Part shown: piece after piece, positions 6,065 to 10,855 of the stretch | Layout: the number at the start of each line of letters is the position of its first letter | How positions within the stretch are numbered: the first letter of the stretch is position 1 | Source: Desulfobacterales bacterium | GTDB lineage: Bacteria; Desulfobacterota; Desulfobacteria; Desulfobacterales; Desulfosalsimonadaceae | Direction: 5' to 3' | Length of the DNA stretch: 10,855 nt | Assembly: GCA_029933295.1 (NCBI GenBank) | Contig: JAOZOL010000065.1 | Span: 1 to 10,855, forward strand | Translations under genes and position numbers: made by a program | The notes under the pieces: generated by a model | What the model saw: the letters and a program-made list of their open reading frames with translations, nothing else | The model's database searches: none | What the model was told of the DNA's origin: nothing

Positions 6065-7246
6065 TTATGCACTCACAGATAATGGTTCGGTTGATTTCTG
6101 ATTACTTTTAGCATCAATCCGTTCGAGAAACGCGTTGATTCTCAATTTCATTCTTCCGCTGTCGGCCCTGGGACCATATTCCCGCTCCAGTTTCAGACAC
6201 GGAATTCCGGCAGCTTCCAGATCCCGCTCATACAGGGAATTCTCCGCGCCGTGAAGATCACAAAATCGGATATTCTGCATTACGACACCGTCAACCCGTG
6301 CGCGATCGATTCTTTCCTTTATCGATGTCAGCCGTTCCTTGTATTTTCCATACATTCGGGGGCATACGGATTGGTCCATATAATGTTTGGCCAGGTTGTC
6401 GATGGGGTCCCCTTTTTCATCGATCTCATTGCCTTCCGCCCGGATACCAAAACAGATATTTTCCGCCACCACAATGGCGCCGGTATTTTCTTCCAGGAGC
6501 CGGATCAAGTTGATCTCGTCGCTGGCGCTTCCCGCCAGCATCAGCCGTATTTTATTTTTGCTCAGCGATTTTTTACGCCGCCGGAGTCCGGAAAGCCACT
6601 GTTTTAAATGCTGGTTGTACTCATCTCTCGGCATCACTGCTCCGGCGATGGTTGCGGTGAATACATCGGTTCCGGAAACCACCACGTCTTTTGCCCATCG
6701 CATGGTTTCAATCTCTTTAAGCATGCGGCGGCCGATATTGAATTTTTTAATGGCCGCCAGAATCCCTTTATGGGTAATTTTTACATCAAAATGGGTTTCA
6801 ATTGCCTTGATCATGAGTTTAAGTTCATTTTTGAACCAGCGCATGCCGTGGGCCTCGGACTTGTGGGGCACGTCAAAATAATAAAAAAACGGCGGTACAA
6901 TGCCGTCATGGTCTTCTCCCGCCTTACGCCAGCATTCGTCTATCCTCCGCATACTATCGCATCCGGGGGTAATCACAGCCCCATCCAGAAAATCGAACAT
7001 CCCTTTGCCGGCAAGCTGGAGTATACATTTTGGAAAACTACAGATAAACGGCCCGAAATAAGCATCGGCAATATCCGTGCCGTCGGTTTCAATGCCCCGG
7101 AGCCGTACCGGCAGAATTCCGGCTGCATGAAATATCTCAGGCGGAGCATAGGAGCAGGTATATCCAACCACCGGTTTTCCGGATTTTTTCCAGTTAAGAA
7201 TGGATTCACATTTAACCTTTGTCGCGGCGTCATAAAAAATATCCAT
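6065..7246 (-). CDS. bcrC: BcrC/BzdN-like catalytic subunit of an ATP-dependent acyl-CoA reductase (HgdB superfamily)
   Basis: The 393-residue protein is the smaller catalytic subunit of the HgdB superfamily. It opens with the diagnostic GYTCSYAPPEIFHAAGILP (28-46; Cys31), followed by FICSFPKC (67-74; Cys69, Cys74), TPGCDSMRR (Cys96) and the C-terminal VVMQNIRFCDLHG (Cys329). These correspond to the cysteine positions that carry the active-site cluster in benzoyl-CoA reductase and 2-hydroxyacyl-CoA dehydratase. Its length agrees with BzdN/BcrC (about 380-390). The start codon lies 2 bp after the stop of the helical-protein gene, and its AAGGAGG Shine-Dalgarno is inside that gene's last codons, so the two are co-translated. 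Gene order C, B, ATPase, ATPase is that of bcrCBAD and bzdNOPQ. The product probably forms a heterodimer with the B-like subunit; a dehydratase role is less likely because two distinct ATPases are present. Confidence 0.88.
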   Translation of the reverse strand: MDIFYDAATKVKCESILNWKKSGKPVVGYTCSYAPPEIFHAAGILPVRLRGIETDGTDIADAYFGPFICSFPKCILQLAGKGMFDFLDGAVITPGCDSMRRIDECWRKAGEDHDGIVPPFFYYFDVPHKSEAHGMRWFKNELKLMIKAIETHFDVKITHKGILAAIKKFNIGRRMLKEIETMRWAKDVVVSGTDVFTATIAGAVMPRDEYNQHLKQWLSGLRRRKKSLSKNKIRLMLAGSASDEINLIRLLEENTGAIVVAENICFGIRAEGNEIDEKGDPIDNLAKHYMDQSVCPRMYGKYKERLTSIKERIDRARVDGVVMQNIRFCDLHGAENSLYERDLEAAGIPCLKLEREYGPRADSGRMKLRINAFLERIDAKSNQKSTEPLSVSA

Positions 7247-7248
7247 TA

Positions 7249-8733
7249 TTAAGCCTCCTTTTTGACAAATAATGAGGCAAGCGTTTCGCGGGCCTGTGCC
7301 GCGTCGTCTTCATACGCATCATCCGCCGGCTGAATCACGCTGCAGATCCAGGTAACCAGTCCCGGAACCACGGATCTTGCCAGGGGCTGAATCACTTTAC
7401 CGGTATCCAATATTTTTTTTGCAGCTTCGGACAGCTCATAATCGTCTACGGCATCGGCAAACTGGGCGGCAAGGCCGGAAAGGATGTCCGGGTTTTCATC
7501 CCCCAGCCGGTTGATGATCCGGAGGGTATTGTTTACCACTTCGGCGAGTTCCTGAATATCGTAGGCGGCCAGATGCTGGGCCATGGATTTTGCCAGGTCA
7601 TCATCATCCACCGCGTCCCATGCTGCCAGTTTCTGGTTGAGCGCTTTAATTCGAATATTTGAAATTTCCGGTCGCTTGATCATGCTTAAATGTTTGAAGT
7701 TCGGCCGGGTGTTCTCCGCTTCTGCAACGCAAACATCAAAGGTCGCTTTTGTTTCAGCCAGTGCAATTTTTGCTTTCCATAACGTGACCGGGTCTGCCCG
7801 GTCATAGAATTCTTCAATTTTTTTTGAAAGCACGTTCGGCAGTTGCGGCATTCCGGGTTCTCCCAGAAGTGCGCTGCCTGTGTGAATTTTACGGACCACT
7901 TCCGCCAGTTCGTTGATCAGGCCGGTGATGGGTTGTGTGTCAATTTCATTTAATAAGGAGAGCACCACATCGGTGAGCAGGTCAGGCGGAAGATCGTTTA
8001 AGTATCCCACGGAAATATCTAAAGAGTCGGAGAGCATGTTGACAAGGGTCGGCAGCAGGGAGAGGAGGAGTACGACTTTTGTTGGATATTGCCACATCAC
8101 ATTGTTTGCCATAATTACAAACGCGTGGACATCTGCTGCGGAATTTTCCGCCATTTCCTTGAGCTCAGCAAAATCAATGGATTCGATCCATTTTTGAAAT
8201 CCGGGAGCCAGGGTTTTAGCAAAAAATTCAGGGTCGTTTTTATGGATATCGTTAATAATCAGGCATACCCTGGTGATGATTTCTCCGGTTTGGCCGGTGG
8301 CAATTTTTGAAATCACATCACCAAAAACGTCTTTCTTTTCTTCTGCCGGCATTCCCTCAATGGTTTTTGTCAGGGTGGCAATAATATCAAAAAAACCATT
8401 TATAATATCCGGGAGCGGCTCTCCGATGTCCCGGATAAACTGCTCATCTTCAAATAAAAATGCAAGTTCGTTTTCTTCAAAAACATCCTCCGGCCGGGAA
8501 AGAAGCCTGGTAAGGATCTTCCCCGCCATTTTCATGATGAATTTTCCAATTTTGCTGTTTTTGGCTAAAACATTTAAAACATCCGGTAAAATGCTGCTTA
8601 ACGTTTGCCGAATTTCCCGGGTTTGAAAAATTTTGGCAAGCGCCGTGTTTTCCCCCGCTTCCCCGGCCAGGTCAATTTCAGAAAGTTTTTGAATGCCGAG
8701 GGGAAGGCCTGATCTTGAATGGAGGTTTTTCAT
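7249..8733 (-). CDS. Unknown all-helical protein with internal repeats of about 120 residues
   Basis: I do not recognise a characterised family for this 494-residue protein. It is predicted by eye to be almost entirely alpha-helical, acidic overall, with only three cysteines (157, 335, 464) and no Fe-S or nucleotide motif. Similar helical blocks recur: EIITRVCLIINDIHKNDPEF (151-170), LAEVVRKIHTG from 276, and LAEVVNNTLRIINRLGDENP (396-415), spaced roughly 120-125 residues, with INELAEVV (273-280) and IQELAEVV (393-400) nearly identical. This suggests a HEAT/ARM-like solenoid or a threefold-duplicated domain. A hydrophobic stretch (TKVVLLLSLLPTLVNML, 218-234) could be a buried helix or a membrane contact; no signal peptide is seen. 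It sits between the flavoenzyme and the reductase genes, is 2 bp from the C-like subunit gene, and may be a scaffold or anchor for the complex. An AAGGA site precedes the ATG. Confidence 0.75.
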   Translation of the reverse strand: MKNLHSRSGLPLGIQKLSEIDLAGEAGENTALAKIFQTREIRQTLSSILPDVLNVLAKNSKIGKFIMKMAGKILTRLLSRPEDVFEENELAFLFEDEQFIRDIGEPLPDIINGFFDIIATLTKTIEGMPAEEKKDVFGDVISKIATGQTGEIITRVCLIINDIHKNDPEFFAKTLAPGFQKWIESIDFAELKEMAENSAADVHAFVIMANNVMWQYPTKVVLLLSLLPTLVNMLSDSLDISVGYLNDLPPDLLTDVVLSLLNEIDTQPITGLINELAEVVRKIHTGSALLGEPGMPQLPNVLSKKIEEFYDRADPVTLWKAKIALAETKATFDVCVAEAENTRPNFKHLSMIKRPEISNIRIKALNQKLAAWDAVDDDDLAKSMAQHLAAYDIQELAEVVNNTLRIINRLGDENPDILSGLAAQFADAVDDYELSEAAKKILDTGKVIQPLARSVVPGLVTWICSVIQPADDAYEDDAAQARETLASLFVKKEA

Positions 8734-8778
8734 GACTTAGTCCTTATTGTTTATAAAGATAGCACAGTTCCAGTATTA

Positions 8779-8803
8779 CTCTGTATTTTGGTGTGATACA
8801 GAG
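8779..8803. promoter_or_regulatory. Perfect 8-bp inverted repeat (stem-loop or operator) between the GMC gene and the helical-protein gene
   Basis: CTCTGTAT (8779-8786) and ATACAGAG (8796-8803) are exact reverse complements separated by 9 nt, followed on the plus strand by a G7 run (8803-8809). It occupies the 94-bp gap after the GMC gene. On the minus-strand transcript no U-tract follows the stem, so it is not a standard terminator. It could be a mRNA-processing or stabilising hairpin that sets the ratio of GMC to downstream products, or a repressor site. Confidence 0.5.
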
Positions 8804-8827
8804 GGGGGGTAAAAATATTTATTATAG

Positions 8828-10225
8828 TCAGGATGCAGCGGCGGCCACAGGCGTTTCTGCTGTTTTTTGGTTTGAAACCGCCAGCACAAGATCTTCTTTT
8901 TTTGTAGTTTGCTCCTGGTTCTGCTCCTGGTTCTGCTCCTGGGCCATCAGGTGTTTGACCAGCCGTTTTCCCAGGGCGATGATTGAGGTTGTGGGCGGCA
9001 GGCCCCACTCCTGAGGTATGACAGAACAGTCACATACATAGAGATTGTCAAATTTTGTTTTCAGATCAGTATCCACCAGTTCGCCGATTTTGACCGTGCC
9101 GCCGGGATGAGCGGCAACTCTCCAGCTCTTGTATATATCAGTGGCGCCGGCATTGGTGAGTATGCGTTTGGCGTGCTCAGACCCTTTGTCAAGTTTCAGC
9201 TTGTCATTTTTCGTCAGGGATTTATTTACCCAGCCGTTGTTTAAAACACTTCCTCCCAGATCATCCCTTACCTTAATCATGAGGGGAAGGGTATCTGCAT
9301 AGGAAAAAGCCTGTTTGACCTTAAATACCTCCAGGTCAAAAACGATTTTCATCATCTGCGGCATATTAAAGTCGGTTATGACAATACCGTCTTCTTCAAA
9401 ATGAACGCCCGCGCTCATGGGAATGGACTTGCCGCTGCCAAGCCCCTTAATTTTTCCGTAAACAAAAACCAGGGGGTCAAAAAAGAAATCATACCCGGCA
9501 CTTCTCATGCCGCTTTGACGAAGAATGATCGGAGAACCAATGCCGCCGGCGGCAATGATGGTTTTCGGTGCATATGCCCGGTATATTTCCTTATTGTATT
9601 TATACTCAACACCAATGGCTTTTTTATTTTCAATAATGACTTTAGTCACTTTTGCCCGGTTAATCAGCTTTGCACCGTTTTCAAGGGCTTTATCAACAAA
9701 TTCCCGTGCATCCCATTTAGCATTATATGGGCACCCGTACATGCAGCGCTGGCAATTTAATTTACATTTTGACGGATGGAGAAAATGGTTTAATTTATGG
9801 CCGTCATACCCTAAGTCAACGGCGCTTTCCAGAAAGGCATTGGGACCGGCTCCCATAAGCTCGTCAGGTAATGGTGCGATAGGAACGTCATTTCTCATCT
9901 CTTTTACTTCTGCTGAAATATCCACGCCGTAACTTTTAAACATATCCACCGGGGGATCAAACGCCGAACCGCAGAATATCATCGAACTGCCGCCGGTTGT
10001 AATTGCCCGGACAATCGGGACAGCCTGCCTTGTCATCACGATACTTTTACCGGGAATAAAAGCGCGGGGTACGGCCGAAAAAAAAGATCCTTTTTTAGGA
10101 TCATTATCTCCCCACTCCAGAATAAGTACTTTTTTACCCTGTTTTGACAGGTCCATGGCAACGGTTGCGCCGCCAGGTCCGCTGCCCACCACAATGGCAT
10201 CAAACCCTGACTTTGATTTTTTCAT
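8828..10225 (-). CDS. GMC-family FAD-dependent oxidoreductase with a four-cysteine motif
   Basis: The 465-residue protein has the FAD-binding Rossmann motif GSGPGG (14-19), with the ribose-binding acidic residue Glu37 after the second strand. It also has the GMC signature region TTGGSSMIFCG (76-86) and a C-terminal active-site region with HPGGT (His373) followed by CDCSVIP and PPTTSIIALGKRL. Members oxidise alcohols or dehydrogenate C-C/C-OH groups and pass electrons to acceptors. Residues 154-165 contain Cys154-X3-Cys158-X2-Cys161-X3-Cys165 then PYNAKW, a cysteine motif found in a subgroup of these enzymes that might hold a metal or cluster. No signal peptide is present, so a cytoplasmic role in acyl-CoA or alicyclic metabolism is plausible. 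The last ~40 residues are a low-complexity tail with EQNQ repeats. A GGAGG Shine-Dalgarno lies 5 nt before the ATG. It is the first gene after the long upstream gap. Substrate unknown. Confidence 0.88.
   Translation of the reverse strand: MKKSKSGFDAIVVGSGPGGATVAMDLSKQGKKVLILEWGDNDPKKGSFFSAVPRAFIPGKSIVMTRQAVPIVRAITTGGSSMIFCGSAFDPPVDMFKSYGVDISAEVKEMRNDVPIAPLPDELMGAGPNAFLESAVDLGYDGHKLNHFLHPSKCKLNCQRCMYGCPYNAKWDAREFVDKALENGAKLINRAKVTKVIIENKKAIGVEYKYNKEIYRAYAPKTIIAAGGIGSPIILRQSGMRSAGYDFFFDPLVFVYGKIKGLGSGKSIPMSAGVHFEEDGIVITDFNMPQMMKIVFDLEVFKVKQAFSYADTLPLMIKVRDDLGGSVLNNGWVNKSLTKNDKLKLDKGSEHAKRILTNAGATDIYKSWRVAAHPGGTVKIGELVDTDLKTKFDNLYVCDCSVIPQEWGLPPTTSIIALGKRLVKHLMAQEQNQEQNQEQTTKKEDLVLAVSNQKTAETPVAAAAS
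8911..8942 (-). repeat. 12-bp tandem repeat encoding EQNQ units in the GMC protein tail
   Basis: The 12-bp unit GCTCCTGGTTCT (plus strand) is present twice in full (8911-8922, 8923-8934) and once in part (8935-8942). It encodes repeated Glu-Gln-Asn-Gln in the C-terminal tail, beyond the catalytic domain, and could change copy number without frameshift. Confidence 0.75.
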
Positions 10226-10230
10226 GTTTT

Positions 10231-10236
10231 TCCTCC
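10231..10236 (-). promoter_or_regulatory. Ribosome binding site of the GMC oxidoreductase gene
   Basis: GGAGGA on the minus strand lies 5 nt upstream of the ATG at 10225-10223 and fixes this start codon. It is the strongest Shine-Dalgarno in the window apart from that of the C-like subunit gene. Confidence 0.75.
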
Positions 10237-10338
10237 ATTTGAATCGTTTTTACCGTTATATAATTACTGGTATAAAATGCCGGAAAAGTGGAAATAATTT
10301 TGTAAATAGTTAGCTCAGTAATAAAAGAGAATAATGGG

Positions 10339-10366
10339 AACAATGTGAAAAAACGCTAACATTGTT
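10339..10366. promoter_or_regulatory. Perfect inverted repeat, candidate operator upstream of the GMC gene
   Basis: AACAATGT (10339-10346) and ACATTGTT (10359-10366) are exact reverse complements with a 12-nt spacer, so the half-site centres are 20 bp apart, about two helical turns. This is the usual geometry for a dimeric repressor such as a TetR-type protein. It lies downstream of the candidate promoter at 10406-10432, in the untranslated leader of the GMC gene. No regulator gene is in view. Confidence 0.5.
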
Positions 10367-10372
10367 TATCGA

Positions 10373-10392
10373 GTCGACGGTCGACGGTCGAC
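10373..10392. repeat. Three tandem GTCGAC palindromes spaced by single bases
   Basis: GTCGAC occurs at 10373-10378, 10380-10385 and 10387-10392, each pair separated by one G, giving a 7-bp period. The block is almost self-complementary as a whole. It sits between the candidate promoter and the inverted repeat and may be a protein-binding site; 7-bp phasing is unlike a helical repeat, so a simple-sequence origin is also possible. Confidence 0.7.
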
Positions 10393-10405
10393 TTTATGGA
10401 TTATC

Positions 10406-10432
10406 ATTAAATGGTTTTTTTAACAGTGTCAA
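10406..10432 (-). promoter_or_regulatory. Candidate sigma70 promoter for the operon
   Basis: On the minus strand a perfect TTGACA (-35; 10432-10427) is followed after 15 bp by TTTAAT (10411-10406), one mismatch from TATAAT. The spacer is shorter than the ideal 17 bp; an alternative GATAAT at 10405-10400 would give 21 bp. Transcription from here would give a leader of about 170 nt before the GMC start, containing the GTCGAC block and inverted repeat. The -35 match is good, the pairing uncertain. Confidence 0.35.
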
Positions 10433-10533
10433 GAAAATTATGTTAAACGTGGAAATATTTTCTAAACACAGTTTACATGGCGCATACATCATCTAAAGCA
10501 GACAGCTAAAAAATGTCATGCCGAAATCTTTTT

Positions 10534-10855
10534 TTAAAAGTTCCACCAGGAATAAACAGCTGTGTTGTTTTGATAAAGCGATCGGTTGCCGGCATAAATC
10601 AGCGCTGCTGGTGCGGAAGAATCATTTGACAGGATTTTCCAAAAATTCAACCCCTTAAAAAAATCTTTGGCGATGGTATGACCGGATTTGACTTCAACCG
10701 GTATGAGCTGATTGCCCAAATCGATGATAATATCAAGTTCATGGCCAGCAGAATCACGCCAGAAATATAGATCCTGTTCCAGTCCGTCATGAAGCCTTCT
10801 TTTTAATACCTGAATTTTGCACGAGTCGGAGGCTTCCATATGCAAGGCATTTAAC
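10534..10855 (-). CDS. C-terminal part of a DUF4143-type AAA ATPase (partial, runs off the window)
   Basis: The visible ~107 residues match the C-terminal DUF4143 domain of a large family of AAA ATPases often found in mobile or accessory regions. The signature is LYFWRDSAGHELDIII followed by LIPVEVKSGH, a PD-(D/E)XK-nuclease-like arrangement of Asp and Glu-X-Lys. The frame stays open to the window edge upstream of the first possible starts (a TTG at 10845 and an ATG at 10839), so the gene is truncated by the window rather than short. The N-terminal P-loop domain would lie to the right. It has no functional link to the reductase operon and probably marks its boundary; a 308-bp gap separates it from the GMC gene. 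Confidence 0.8.
   Translation of the reverse strand, partial: LNALHMEASDSCKIQVLKRRLHDGLEQDLYFWRDSAGHELDIIIDLGNQLIPVEVKSGHTIAKDFFKGLNFWKILSNDSSAPAALIYAGNRSLYQNNTAVYSWWNF

Larger units (their letters stand above)
10226..10533. other. Intergenic region of 308 bp without a gene
   Basis: AT-rich non-coding DNA between the DUF4143 gene and the GMC gene. It holds the candidate promoter, the GTCGAC triplet, the 8-bp inverted repeat and the GMC ribosome binding site listed separately. I see no convincing terminator for the DUF4143 gene and no open frame of note on either strand. Confidence 0.6.

Noticed and set aside
2838..7246. 2-hydroxyacyl-CoA dehydratase (HgdABC-type) instead of a benzoyl-CoA-reductase-type enzyme
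   Set aside because: Dehydratases normally have one homodimeric activator; here two different ATPases sit beside distinct B- and C-like subunits in bcrCBAD order, with a ferredoxin. Not excluded at the level of substrate, but less likely.
4604..7246. Double-cubane cluster protein (DCCP)-type small-molecule reductase
   Set aside because: DCCP is a homodimer of one subunit with its own activator; two different catalytic subunits and two ATPases argue against it. The extra cysteines in the B-like subunit keep an unusual cluster conceivable.
8734..8827. Rho-independent terminator after the GMC gene
   Set aside because: The stem-loop at 8779-8803 is not followed by a U-tract on the minus strand; readthrough into the next gene is expected.
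331..9932. Numerous plus-strand open frames of 60-210 codons
   Set aside because: They lie opposite well-supported minus-strand genes, overlap each other, lack ribosome binding sites and show no recognisable domains.
10373..10392. CRISPR or iteron array
   Set aside because: Only three 6-bp palindromes with 1-bp spacing; far too short for CRISPR repeats and no replication gene nearby.

Overview
The window looks like chromosomal DNA of a strictly anaerobic bacterium, most likely a sulfate-reducing or aromatic-degrading member of the Desulfobacterota (Desulfobacterales-like). Reasons: moderate GC by eye, a benzoyl-CoA-reductase-type oxygen-sensitive enzyme system, several cysteine-rich Fe-S proteins, and homologues of the carbon monoxide dehydrogenase/acetyl-CoA synthase (CODH/ACS) machinery. 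The taxon is inferred from gene content only.

Every convincing gene lies on the minus strand, so transcription runs from high to low coordinates. At the right edge (10534-10855) is the C-terminal part of a DUF4143/AAA-type ATPase, unrelated to the rest. A regulatory-looking gap follows (10226-10533), with a consensus -35 box, a threefold GTCGAC motif and a perfect 8-bp inverted repeat. Then come a GMC-type flavin oxidoreductase (8828-10225), a 94-bp gap with a perfect stem-loop, a 494-residue all-helical protein of unknown function with internal repeats (7249-8733), two catalytic subunits of the HgdB/BcrB/BcrC family (6065-7246 and 4604-6004), two BadF/BadG/BcrA/BcrD-type ATPases (3810-4607 and 2838-3632) separated by a ~115-bp palindromic element, a ferredoxin-like protein with an exceptional cysteine cluster (1641-2822), a truncated ACS (CdhC/AcsB) homologue lacking the A-cluster domain (880-1623), a CooC-type MinD-family ATPase (63-887), and the possible start of another gene at the left edge (1-48). 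Most gaps are 2-60 bp or short overlaps, which suggests one operon.

The core order (C-like subunit, B-like subunit, ATPase, ATPase, ferredoxin) matches the known class I ATP-dependent benzoyl-CoA reductase loci (bcrCBAD and bzdNOPQ-M). The two ATPases would use ATP hydrolysis to push very low-potential electrons, probably delivered by the Fe-S protein, onto a [4Fe-4S] or related cluster in the catalytic pair, for reduction of an aromatic or otherwise hard-to-reduce acyl-CoA. The substrate cannot be read from sequence; benzoyl-CoA, a substituted analogue, or a bicyclic acyl-CoA such as tetrahydronaphthoyl-CoA are all possible.

The unusual part is the company this core keeps: a stand-alone ACS-like scaffold carrying a CX2CX5C motif, a CooC-like metallochaperone ATPase with its CXC motif but no CODH in view, a GMC flavoenzyme with a four-cysteine motif, and an unknown helical repeat protein. 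Together these suggest a specialised acyl-CoA reductase system with its own metal-site maturation or electron-transfer module.
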